Position numbers and translations under genes: made by a program. This document shows positions 11,323 through 20,351 of a DNA stretch of 20,351 bases, one piece after another. Source of the stretch: Ichthyophthirius multifiliis (lineage: Eukaryota; Ciliophora; Oligohymenophorea; Hymenostomatida). The stretch's first letter is position 1; each line of letters opens with the position of its first letter. The stretch is from assembly GCF_000220395.1 (NCBI RefSeq), contig NW_004086543.1, positions 1 through 20,351 of the forward strand, given 5' to 3'. The notes beneath the pieces are model-generated. The model was not told the origin of the DNA, did no database searches, and saw nothing but the letters and a program-made list of their open reading frames with translations.

Positions 11323-12092
11323 ATGTTAAAAAACATCATAAAAGCATTAGGAATAATTATATTTATTTAAGAAACATTCTAAACTTAAGGCAATATTCCA
11401 ATAAATATTTCCAGTTTAGATTCTTCTTTATAAGATATACATTGGTGCGGAGAAAATTCTACAAACGATTAAGGTGTAGTTTTATTAACTTCAAAAGGAA
11501 GTGTTTATATTTCTGAAAACAGAGGAATAAATTGGTAAAAAAAAGTTGAATAATTTATTAGAGAAGGAATTAATGCATAATAAAATCTTAATGAAGATGT
11601 ATAAAAATTATTTAAAAGATAAATATTAATTTATTAATATATTCAAATATAGGTCGGATATGTATACAAAATGATTGCTAGTCCTATAAATTCTAATGAA
11701 ATTGTATTTATTGGATCTTAAGGAATTAATTGGATTTCAACTGATTGTGGAATTACTGTTAAATCTTTAGGAGCTAATATGAATTTAAAAGAATTCGCTT
11801 TCCATCCAGTTGAAAGAACTTGGATGATGGCTTCTTCTTGGTCTACTTGTGATTCTAATTCTTAAAAAATACTAAGAATGATTGTGTAGTTACTAAAGAT
11901 TTATATTTGTCACAAAACTTTGGTTAAAAATGGAAACTTTTAACCAAATATGTTGTTTAGTTTGCATGGTATAATTAAATTTAGTTCATTTTTTTTATTA
12001 ATATAAAGGGCTTAAAAATATATAATTGCACACGATAAAATTCCTATGTAAAGAATTCTTTATTTTAAGGAAATCGGAAGTAACAAGATATC

Positions 12093-12124
<32 letters not shown>

Positions 12125-14082
12125 TAGATATTGGATCATAAAGAATTTAAGGCTGGAATATGAAAACTCATTTATTTTATTCAGATGACTTTTTATAAAA
12201 CGAATAAAATATGATAGTTAATTAAGGAAATAAAGTAGGGGGAAAAAAAAAAAAAAACATTATTATTAATAATATTTTTTAAATAAATAAAGTTCTTAAT
12301 AACTGAAAATTACCTATTTGCAGCACAAGTATTTAATAGTGAAACACAAGAAGTAAAGTTAATGGTTGCTAATGCAAACTCTTTTAATTATAATTTTGAT
12401 TATGTAGTAATCGATTAGAATATTTTTTAACATTCATTTACAATTTTAGATACATCAGAAGTTTAACAAAAATATTATTTTATTTTATTTTTTTTTAAAA
12501 AAAAAAAAACAAAAAATTTTAATAGGGATAAGTTTTTCTCAATTTAAATTAATATGGATCAAAATCGCCTTTAGGAGAAATTTATTAATCAGATTCAACA
12601 GGAAGAAGATATTCATTATCACTATAAAATAATATGAGAAGCTAAGATGGTTAATGTGATTTCGAAAAACTATATGGAGTTGATGGTATATATATAGCTA
12701 ATGTATATGATGGAAAGAAGGTCGAATAATATAAAAAAGATTTATAATAATAAAGCTAAACTGAAGGGGATGAAAATATAGAAAAAAATCATGAAAAACC
12801 AAATTTAGAGAAGTATTTATAAACAAGAATTACCTTTAATAAAGGAGGAGATTGGATTAAAATAAGAGCTCCTTCAAAAGATTCGTAAGACCATAGAATA
12901 GATTGTGACTATTCAAAAGGGTGTTCTCTTCATTTACATTCGGTATCTTCTAAAATGGAATTCGGACCAGTTTATTCAAGCGAAAACAGCATTGGATTAG
13001 TTATAGGAACAGGAAACATTGGATATTATTTATAACAAAAAGCAAATAAAACAAATACTTATTTATCCAGAGATGGAGGATTAAGCTGGTTTGAAATAAA
13101 AAAAGGCTCCCATATATATGAAATGGCTGATCATGGGGCTTTAATATTATTAGCTCCAAATTAAGTATCTACAGACAGCTTATATTATTCATGGGATGAA
13201 GGTTTGACTTGGAATACAATAAAAATAAGTACTACTTTGATTAATATAAATAATATAATCACTGAACCAGGAAACATTTCGGATAAATTTATTATTTATG
13301 GAGAGTTAGATAATCAGGAATTAGAGGAAAACAAAGGAGTTGTAATTTCTATAGATTTTTCGAGTTTACATCCGAGAGTTTGCGAAGGATAAGAATCTCC
13401 AGGAAATGCTGACTCTGATTATGAATATTGGGTTCCCCATAATCCAGGAGAAGGGTGTCTTTTGGGAAAAGAAATTAAAATTGTCAGAAGAAAAAGAAAT
13501 GCCTAGTGCTTTAATTCGGAAAATTTCGAAAGACCTGTTTCAGTAAGAAGATGTGAGTGTACAGAATTAGATTGGGAATGTGATTTGGGGTTCGAAAGAG
13601 TCACTAAAGATAGTGTTCATTAATGTATACCTATTTAGGGGTATTAAGGGAATGTCTTTTAGGAAGAATGTACTGATTATTATTTTGTTAGTAATGGATA
13701 TAGGAAAATTGCAGGCAATTAATGTACTGGAGGAATCGATCATGAACCTACTAAGGTTTCTTGTTTGATTTTTGGAGTTTTTAAAAGAAATGGATTCTTT
13801 AGTTAATTATTGTTCTTTACTTTTTTAGGATTTATGGCTTATTTTGGATATTAAAATAAGGAAAAAGTAAAAAAAATCCTCACAAATATTAAAGTTGACC
13901 TAATGGTAGAAAAAATTAGAGAGTTGTTAAATAAAAATAATAATGTGTAAAAAGGATATGTTAATTTAAGTTAAAACGACGAAGAAACCTTTAGGAACGG
14001 CGAAAGTCATAAAGAATCATATTAAAGTAACTAAGATAAAGAAAGACAAGAAGAAGATGATTTAATTAATAAAATGGTTTGA
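11323..14082 (+). CDS. Sortilin/VPS10-domain sorting receptor (6 exons, ~831 residues, one frame break)
   Basis: Exons: 11323-11598, 11653-11968, 12009-12079, 12128-12234, 12293-12460, 12526-14082. It is a type I membrane receptor that carries soluble cargo from Golgi to lysosome-like or secretory compartments. In order: hydrophobic signal peptide (residues 4-16), VPS10 ten-bladed propeller with Asp-box strands ([39 protein letters not shown]), the cysteine-rich module from about 600 ([45 protein letters not shown]), one membrane span near 737-755 ([15 protein letters not shown]) and a ~76-residue tail. The tail holds YVNL, a YxxPhi adaptor signal, and ends in the acidic [10 protein letters not shown]. 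The frame fails once, in exon 2: the A6 run at 11864-11869 must be one base longer for [12 protein letters not shown] and YVVQFAW to follow. Introns are 40-65 nt; 12461-12525 uses a GTTTAA donor. Tetrahymena sortilins sort mucocyst cargo, a plausible role here. Confidence 0.93.
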
Positions 14083-14087
14083 AATAA

Positions 14088-14124
<37 letters not shown>

Positions 14125-14234
14125 TTGTGATTTTTTTAATATATATTTATAGCTTTTAGTGTTATTATTTTAATATATACATATTTATTCATATGTATAT
14201 AATATATATATATATATGTATATTATTATTTTTT
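14083..14234. repeat. (TA)n tract between convergent genes
   Basis: The 152 bases between the stops of the VPS10 gene and RPA1 consist largely of TA dinucleotide tracts (about 14090-14126 and 14198-14222). The tails of both transcripts must end in or across this short interval. No gene is present. Confidence 0.7.
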
Positions 14235-15725
14235 TCATATGTTTTTTTGTAAATCAGTATATAAATCAATCATATGCAAAAATCTCTTGGCTTCTATTGT
14301 AGGTTCTATAGATTTGATTTTTTTAATGAATGTTTTTTCACGATAAACTCCATCGTTTATGTTTTTCTCGCCTTATGTCAATAATAGTAATCTAAATTCT
14401 TTATTTTGACAAGAAGACAATAGTTTTTTTTTTAATTCTATATTATTCTTATTATCTGCAATTCTAAATTCTTTAGCATCGAATCCTTTTTTTTTTATAT
14501 TAATAAAAAAATAAAAAAATATACCAAATAGTTGTTTTCCAATATCATCAAAACATTAAGTATATAAATTTGCAGTACTATCGGTAATAGAAACAGTCGC
14601 AATATACTTAGATTCTGGTTCGTCTGAAAATTAATTGCAAAATTAACAAAACCAATTTTCATTTTATTAATTATAAATTAATTTTTTTTTACATTTTGGA
14701 CATCCATTATAATATAAAGGAGTTTCTTTTATAAAATTAATTACTACGTTTACTTCGGCCCATATTTTTAGGTTTTCATCTATTCGGTGTTCGCTTTTAG
14801 CTAAATTTATTTCATCTATTATATCTATGAGTGTTTTTTCTATATATATTTACTATTTTTATTCGTTTTCGTCAAGAAGGTCTTCTGTTTTTTTCTCTTT
14901 TGTTAAAGAATATATAATATCTGAATTCTCAAATAATAAGGGTCTGGATTTATTATTATTTTACTTCCATAGTTAATTAAAATACTTCTAGAATCTCCAT
15001 ATTCAGAAATATACCCGTTTTTTATTAAAACAACATCTCCCATATTATATTAGTTATATTCTGTTTATTTCCCAAATAAAGTTAAAGTTGTCTGTTCTTA
15101 AGATTCATCGAATAAAACAATATCCCTTTTTGCTTATTTTATTCCTGCCTTTGATACTATTTGCTTTATTTCTGAATTCTATTTTACTATGGCAATTATA
15201 TCAACTTAGTCTTTTTATTTTAACTTTTAAATATCTTTTATTAAAAATCTTTTTAGTCTTATATGTTCAGCTTTTAATTCTTATTGTACTTAGGCTATTT
15301 ATGTTAGCTTATTTGCTATTATGGTATTTTACTATGGTTTTCTATTAATATATATTTTTAATATTTTTATCTTTTTAATTTTTTTTTTACTAAATATTAG
15401 TTTACTGTTTTATATATGCATTTTCTATTATACAAGTTATTCCTTCCTATATAAAATCAAAAAATCTTTCACATTCTTAAGAAAAAAAGGTCATTGTAAT
15501 TTCATCATTATTTTAATCCATTAATTCAATTGAAAATATTTATTAAGGTTCCCCTTTTTTATTTGTAAATGTGTTTTTAGTTGATTTTCTAATCACTTTT
15601 GCTTTCAAATATAAATTTTCTTGATGAGGATGAAGTTCAGATATTAATTAGTATTTATTTTATGAATTATTTCTATTATTAATATCATATACTAATTATT
15701 ATCCTAATTATAACTATTATTATTA

Positions 15726-15758
<33 letters not shown>

Positions 15759-16444
15759 CTATTTTTACTTCTTTTTTATCATCTTTTTTTAATATATTTA
15801 TATTTATATTTAATTTTATTACTTTGAAAAGACGGTATATTAAAATTTGTTTATTCTTGAGTTCTACTTTTTTCTATAAATTTTTAAGGAATCTAATTAT
15901 TGCCCTACTTTTTTTAACTATTCTAAGATAATATAATTTTTAACAAAAAATAAAATACAATATAAATTTTACACTGTCTTTATAGTCTTTATAATCCAAA
16001 GGATCTCCAATAATTTCAGTGATGTTTGTATATAAAACTTCATAGTCTTGAATTATAGTTCGATCTTTAGTAGTTTCGATTTCATTATCAAAATATTTTT
16101 TTACTTAAAGTATATCATATTATTTTACTAAAAAAAATAAAAAATAAAAAATATTAAAAAAAATTATTTTTTTACTTTCTTAACAACTATTTGAAGCTGA
16201 ATGCATTAAATATATTTTATTATATCTGTAATTACCGTCAGATAGGCATATTCTTATTTTTTTATTTAAAATAAATAAACATATATTATAGGATTATTAT
16301 TTTTTCTATAATATAAATATTTTACTTATATATCGAATCTGTTATAAATTAAGGAGTAATCAATACCTAAAGAACGTATTTCTAATAATTATTATTTGAA
16401 TTTATTAAATTATTAATCCCTTATAATGTTAAAGAGTTAATCAT
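14235..16444 (-). CDS. RPA1: Replication protein A large subunit, RPA1 (6 exons, ~645 residues, two frame breaks)
   Basis: Exons in gene order: 16444-16326, 16252-16176, 16127-15973, 15922-15406, 15341-14525, 14485-14235. It is the nuclear ssDNA-binding subunit for replication and repair. Residues 1-117 are the RPA70N OB fold (KYVLQVLITPQFITDS; ICLSDGNYRYNKIYLMHS; EIIGDPLDY). A Q/N-rich linker holds an Asn run coded by an ATT repeat. DBD-A starts near 210 (ISELHPHQENLYLKAKVIRK), then DBD-B (VDIIAIVKQNSEI, KRDIVLFDESQEQTTLTLFG, INPDPYYLR). DBD-C carries a zinc ribbon, CPKC near 503 and CQFC near 521, followed by YIATVSITDSTANLYTQCFD. Length fits the family (human 616). Frame fails twice, each one base short: in the A7 run (plus-strand T7 15784-15790) of the linker and the A7 run (T7 14888-14894) between DBD-B and DBD-C. 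The first could instead reflect other splice sites (donor 15974 plus an intron from GTAATA); I prefer the polar linker reading. Convergent with the VPS10 gene. Confidence 0.92.
15726..15757. repeat. (ATT)n trinucleotide repeat coding for poly-Asn in RPA1
   Basis: About eleven ATT units on the plus strand read AAT on the coding strand and give an Asn run in the linker between RPA70N and DBD-A of RPA1. Length changes in such a repeat stay in frame, so it may vary between strains. Confidence 0.8.
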
Positions 16445-16604
16445 TTATATCAAGTTTTATTTTTTTATATAATTATTTATATATATATATATATATTTTA
16501 TTTGTAAAATACAATTATAATTTGTTCTAATCTTAAAAAATAAAATAAAATTTATAGATTTTAATTATTTTTGATATATTTTAAGTGTTATTATAATTAT
16601 AAAA

Positions 16605-16683
<79 letters not shown>

Positions 16684-16867
16684 TTTTTACCTAAATATTA
16701 TTATTTAATTTAATATGTTTTTCTTTTTAAAATAAAAAATAATAATATAAATTTATAATCTAATTGTAAACAAAAAACAAAATTATATATAATAATATTT
16801 CCTTTAAATAAATATATATAAATAGTCAACACTTATATATTGAATTTATTAATAATATTAATAACAA
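16445..16867. promoter_or_regulatory. Divergent promoter region upstream of RPA1, mostly (TA)n
   Basis: 423 bases between the RPA1 start and the plus-strand frame beginning at 16868. Its core is a perfect (TA)n tract (see 16607-16680), flanked by shorter TA runs at 16477-16497 and AT-rich sequence. Promoters for both genes should lie here. No GC-cored motif like the one upstream of the Ctf4 homolog is present. Confidence 0.45.
16607..16680. repeat. (TA)37 microsatellite
   Basis: About 74 bases of uninterrupted alternating A and T, the longest pure dinucleotide tract in the window. The length may be imprecise because assemblers and polymerases slip on such tracts. Confidence 0.85.
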
Positions 16868-17350
16868 ATGTCAAAAAAATAATATTTAATATAAATAAAT
16901 TCTTACAAAAAAACAAATTTATATAATAATTCTAACAAAAATTCAATAAAATCAAAATATAAAACATTTTTTATTTCAAAATATTATTTTTTTGAATAAA
17001 TTAGATATATCGAAATCAAATTAACTATAAAAAAAAAATATTTAGAAAATTTTTTGGGGGTGTTGGGGATTAGATATTTTTTCTGTTTAAATATATTAAT
17101 AGGGCGCGAGAAATTCTTGTCTTCTAAATTCACATATAAAAATATATGAAAGATAAAAATGACTAGGCGACATGACTTTTTAATGAAAAGTGTTAAGGTT
17201 TACTTATGAATTTTATTAAAAACATTATTTAGATTATATAGATAAAAAAATTTAGTTAATATATTTTTTTAAAATTAATAACAATTTTTAGGAGAGATTA
17301 TGATGCTTTTTTAAAATATAGAAAAAGAACTATAAATATATTCAGTATGA
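16868..17350 (+). CDS. Small unrecognised gene, structure uncertain (93 or ~120 residues)
   Basis: ATG at 16868 opens a frame under the ciliate code starting MSKKQYLIQINSYKKTNLYN. The first half is K/N/Y-rich; then comes a hydrophobic stretch with real G+C (LENFLGVLGIRYFFCLNILI). Read straight it stops at TGA 17147-17149 (93 residues). An alternative with three introns of 48, 35 and 37 nt (17119-17166, 17198-17232, 17255-17291) skips that stop and continues in the same frame to TGA 17348-17350, about 120 residues, with a helical C-terminus (EIMMLFQNIEKELQIYSV). The second and third introns use ordinary-looking ends, while the first would need a GTCTTC donor unlike any other here. Family unknown. 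The central hydrophobic block could be a membrane segment. The frame also continues past the second TGA (see the next entry), so the model may still be incomplete. Confidence 0.35.
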
Positions 17351-17558
17351 ATAGATTTTAGACTTTATAAATATAAAAAACCTTCTATTTAATAAAATAA
17401 TGGAAAAATTATAATCCCAGATTATATTTAATATATTATTGATAGTTATATAAAAGAATTAAAATATAAAAAATAGGAATATATATTATAAATAAATAAT
17501 GATTTTTAATATAATTATTTTCTATTAAATATATTAAGCCTAAAAAATTAAATATTAA

Positions 17559-17598
<40 letters not shown>

Positions 17599-17806
17599 TT
17601 TTTTATATTTTTATAATTATATATTCATTTATTAATATATATATACATAAAATATTTTTTTTTCAGAAATTTACTCTATAAATTTTATAATCAAATGTAT
17701 TTTAAATATATATTAATAAATTTTCAAAAAAAAAAAAAAAAAGTTATACTAAATAAATTATATATAAAACTAAGCCTAAATAAATTAATTAAAATATATA
17801 TTAAAA
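17351..17806 (+). other. Stretch with possible coding continuation, then AT-rich DNA
   Basis: Directly after the TGA at 17348-17350 the same frame reads IDFRLYKYKKPSIQQNNGKI and then IPDYIQYIIDSYIKELKYKK up to about 17500, which looks more like protein than the usual A/T noise. It could be a further exon of the 16868 gene, a separate small gene whose start I cannot place, or a decayed copy. From about 17510 the DNA is A/T only, with an (AT)n tract at 17563-17594 and an A17 run near 17726-17742, and holds the leader of the next gene. A TTTTTTTTCAG at about 17656-17666 resembles a splice acceptor but has no convincing donor. Confidence 0.25.
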
Positions 17807-19991
17807 ATGATTTTAAATAATACAGATTAAGCTATAGATAATTTATATTATCTTCTTTGGTTAAAAGATAGTGGTTTAAAGGACAGTAGTTTTGTTGTTA
17901 AAATTCCCGACACAATAATAATAAAAAGCAATTAAATAATGAATTGGTTTTTTTCATCAAAAAACAATGACGGTATTTTAGTAAAAAAAGATTATAATTT
18001 AAACCATAAAAATATTTTTGAAACATTTACAAGGAAAATATCTAAAAGTGGAATAGTAGCCTATTTTATAGAAAATATAAAAACAAATAGTAGTGAAAAT
18101 GAAATAGTTATTAGATATTTTACAAAAGAGAAATTTAGGGAATTTTTATTCGCTGAAAAAGAAGTAATACGATCAGGAATTTTATAAAAGTTTATAGATC
18201 CTTATGGGGAAAATCAAACACTTATTTAGGCTATATATTCCCCATAATTATGCATTTTTTCTAAAAGAGTTAATTATAGACATCTATATGATAATTCTTA
18301 TGACCCTTATGAACGTTTGTTAACTTTTGATGGGGCAGAAATGTATTCTAGAACAGTTCCTTTAAGAGGAAAGTAAATATCTTAAGAAATGAGAAAATAT
18401 TGTGAGAATATTGTATAAAGGATTTAATATGTGACTTTTTAGAAATTAACTATTTCGCGTATGGTTGTTTATTTTAAACCGGATAAAAAAATAGGCTTTA
18501 TTTTTTATATTGTAGTTCTATTAGACTACAAGACGAATAATTACCTGCTAATATTCCTTTAAAAAAAATGAAAAATACTCCTTTAAATCTAGATAATAAT
18601 TACATAAGACCCGAAGAAATAAAATTGATTTAAACCACAAATACCATGAGACCAATTTAACTAGAAAACGATATAAAATGCTTCCATTGTTAAGAAAAAA
18701 TTCAATCTAAAGATCTAGTTCCGGTCACTTATGAATTTATTATTAATAATTTCGAGGAAAATCCGAATGCGTAATATTCTAAAGTTTCAAATGTGGAAGT
18801 CATTGAAGTTCCCCCTGTTCCTAATTTTGTATTGAAAAATAAAAACTCGAAGTTTATTAAAGATTAAACTAGTTAAATTCCGGCTCTTTTGGCTAAATTA
18901 TACCCTAAATTAAGTTTAGAAAATTATTTGAAGTTTAGAAAAAATTAGAAGTTTTTAAACTAAAAAGTAACCTTCTTTTTTAAAAAAAAATATAAAAAAA
19001 ATTAATATATATAGAAATATAATATATTTATATATATATATTTATATATATATATATATATATAGTTTTAATAACATATATAATAAAAAAGATCTAATTA
19101 TGTTAATATTGTTATTTAGATTTTACAAGATATATAAAAATTAGTGGAGCACCTTTGAAAGGATAAATAGATTATAAATTTATGAAGAAAGGATTGGCAA
19201 AAAGAGGAAGTTTATTTACTAGAGAAATGAAAGTTATAGTGGGTAAGAAAAACGCAGAAATGGCTGAATAAAAAGGCAGTGAAATTGCAAAATATTAAGA
19301 TTCTGGAATAATAAAAAAGATGATTGACTATTTATTATAAGATATGGAAAGGGTTAATAGATAATAAGCAAATAAAGAAAATTAAACTAATTAGTATTTA
19401 GAAAATAAATATTTTTTTCTATAAAAAAGGCCTAATAGTTGTATAAATTTAAGCAGAAAAATCAAAGTTATTTAGAAATAATTGACTAAAATAAATACTG
19501 GTACTTTAAACGAAGAATAATAAATTAAAAATGATGTTTTCACTTATTGTAATTAATATGATAATAATGATTAATCTAGTTTATTATAAAAAGAGCAAGA
19601 AAAAATCGAAGAAAGTATAAATATGTATATGAATAAAAAATAACTGTTTTAAACTGATTATAGCTCTTCTAATTTTAATTTCGAAAGTAAATAAAATAGG
19701 CCAGTTTCAAGAAATTCAACATAGTCTAGGTCTAATTAGTTTCCTACTTTAAGCTCTAGGCCAGAAAGTTGTCAAGTTTAGAATAATATGAAGATTCATG
19801 GCAATAAAACTGGTTTGGATTTCGGATTAAAAAGACCTTTAAATTAATTTATAAAAAAAAAAGATATAGAAGGAGGTTAATAATAATTTACTAATTAAAT
19901 AAATAATGAAGATAGAAAAAATGTAAAAAATTTGGATTTTAAAGATATTAAGTTTGATTTTGAGGGATTTAGGTAAGATTATTGTTAATGA
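17807..19991 (+). CDS. Unrecognised protein with two CxxC pairs, ~686 residues (2 exons, one frame break)
   Basis: Exons 17807-18966 and 19092-19991; ATG in AAAAATG context, TGA at 19989. I cannot name it, but its pattern resembles large uncharacterised proteins of ciliates and other flagellates (impression, unchecked). N-terminal ~190 residues: mixed alpha/beta (DNLYYLLWLKDSGLKDSSFV). About 165-235: TFDGAEMYSRTVPLRGKQ, KLTISRMVVYFKPDKK, then NRLYFLYCSSIRLQDEQ. CFHC at 292-295 and CQYC at 391-394 could together bind one zinc. The C-terminal 290 residues are K/Q/N/S-rich and probably disordered, with an SR-type patch (RPVSRNSTQSRSNQFP). Frame breaks once: the A7 run at 18485-18491 is one base short for YFKPDKK to continue as NRLYFLYCSS. 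The 125-nt intron is placed so that exon 2 opens IQLCQYCYLDFTRYIK, which restores frame and the second CxxC; the TTTAG at 19119 as acceptor would not fit phase. No signal peptide or membrane span. Confidence 0.8.
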
Positions 19992-20061
19992 GTCCTTTTT
20001 TTTTTTTAAAAAAAAAAAATAAAAAATAAAAAAAAATTTAATTATATTTTTTAATTCGAAG

Positions 20062-20092
<31 letters not shown>

Positions 20093-20351
20093 TTATTTAT
20101 AAAAAAAAAATTTTTTTTTTTTTTCCAAAAAAAAAAAAACCCCAATTTTTTTTTTTTTTTTAAAAAAAAAGGGGCCCCAAAAAAACAAAAAACAATTGAA
20201 ACCTTTGGGAAACAAAGTCCCCCGGACCCCCATAGGACTTTCCCATTTGAAAAAAACCCAAATTTAAAACCTTATTTTCAAAAAAAAAAAAACAAAAAGG
20301 ATTATTTCAAAAACGGCGATTTAATTTTATAAAAGGGAAAATTATTTTTCC
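19992..20351. other. Low-complexity contig end, probably unreliable sequence
   Basis: After the last stop come A and T homopolymers (T24-T25 near 20061-20085). From about 20122 onward almost every base sits in a run of two to thirteen (CCCC, GGGGCCCC, CCCCC, AAAAAAA), G+C rises sharply, and no frame resembles the genes to the left. This looks like inflated homopolymers or low-quality reads at a contig edge and not genuine DNA of this organism. A single AACCCCAA-like string occurs but is not a telomeric array. I see no gene here. Confidence 0.6.

Noticed and set aside
13580-13768. Separate small plus-strand frame inside the VPS10 region
   Set aside because: Out of frame with the cysteine-rich module of the receptor, which matches the family; a shadow frame.
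15088-15524. Two overlapping plus-strand standard-code frames (15088-15348 and 15321-15524) encoding Leu/Phe/Ile-rich peptides
   Set aside because: They are antisense to the DBD-A/DBD-B exons of RPA1, which match a known family; AT-rich antisense DNA yields such hydrophobic strings by chance.
17053-17072. GGGGGTGTTGGGG, whose complement resembles a ciliate telomerase RNA template or telomeric repeat
   Set aside because: The order does not match CAACCCCAA, there is only one copy, no flanking T-run terminator or known telomerase RNA structure is evident, and it lies inside the open frame starting at 16868.
16868-17510. Mitochondrial insert, because TGA read as Trp would suit the context
   Set aside because: The same frame uses TAA as a sense codon repeatedly, which would be a stop in the mitochondrial code.
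20131-20170. AACCCCAA-like string near the right edge as a telomere
   Set aside because: Only one imperfect unit, surrounded by inflated homopolymers; no tandem array.
1-20351. tRNA, snRNA or rRNA genes, CRISPR arrays, transposon or virus-like coding regions
   Set aside because: No cloverleaf with a TTC-loop consensus, no recognisable snRNA or rRNA blocks, no regularly spaced repeats, and no transposase, integrase or reverse-transcriptase motifs were seen on either strand.

Overview
The window looks like a piece of ciliate macronuclear-type genome, most like an oligohymenophorean (Tetrahymena/Ichthyophthirius side). It is extremely AT-rich. The recognisable genes read through only if TAA and TAG are glutamine and TGA is the sole stop. 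Genes are cut by very short AT-rich introns (about 33-125 nt, GT...AG, mostly GTA donors), and most starts sit in an A-rich context. Under the standard code almost every gene is invisible or shattered, so coordinates below are for the ciliate code and intron positions were deduced by hand.

Layout. 1-3350: AT-rich DNA with a possible tail of an upstream gene at the edge, a 45-bp direct repeat, and an unrecognised single-exon gene (1032-1862, +). 3351-3929 (-): a small unrecognised gene. 3930-5290: gene-free, with a GC-cored inverted repeat just before the next gene. 5291-8793 (+): Ctf4/AND-1/WDHD1 homolog, 11 exons. 8983-9411 (-): Dim1/TXNL4A, the U5 snRNP 15-kDa protein, intact at 142 residues. 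9744-10814 (+): membrane-anchored short-chain dehydrogenase, 3 exons. 11323-14082 (+): sortilin/VPS10 receptor, 6 exons. 14235-16444 (-): RPA1, the large subunit of replication protein A, 6 exons. 16868-17350 (+): small unrecognised gene. 17807-19991 (+): unrecognised protein with two CxxC pairs. The last ~350 bases are low-complexity and look like a poor contig end.

How the genes relate. Two encode replication-fork proteins: Ctf4/AND-1 couples the CMG helicase to polymerase alpha, and RPA1 coats single-stranded DNA. They are not adjacent and nothing shows co-regulation. Dim1 acts in splicing, the VPS10 receptor in Golgi-to-lysosome or secretory-granule sorting, and the dehydrogenase in lipid/retinoid-type redox chemistry. 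Gene pairs are convergent (Ctf4/Dim1, VPS10/RPA1) or divergent (Dim1/SDR, RPA1/16868 gene) with small gaps, as in compact macronuclear genomes.

Main oddity: in three clearly coding genes (VPS10, RPA1 twice, the 17807 gene) the frame is lost at an A6-A7 run, and each time the sequence is exactly one base short. Base-calling undercounts are the simplest reading; slippage at transcription or translation is the interesting alternative. I saw no tRNA, rRNA, CRISPR array or virus-like element.
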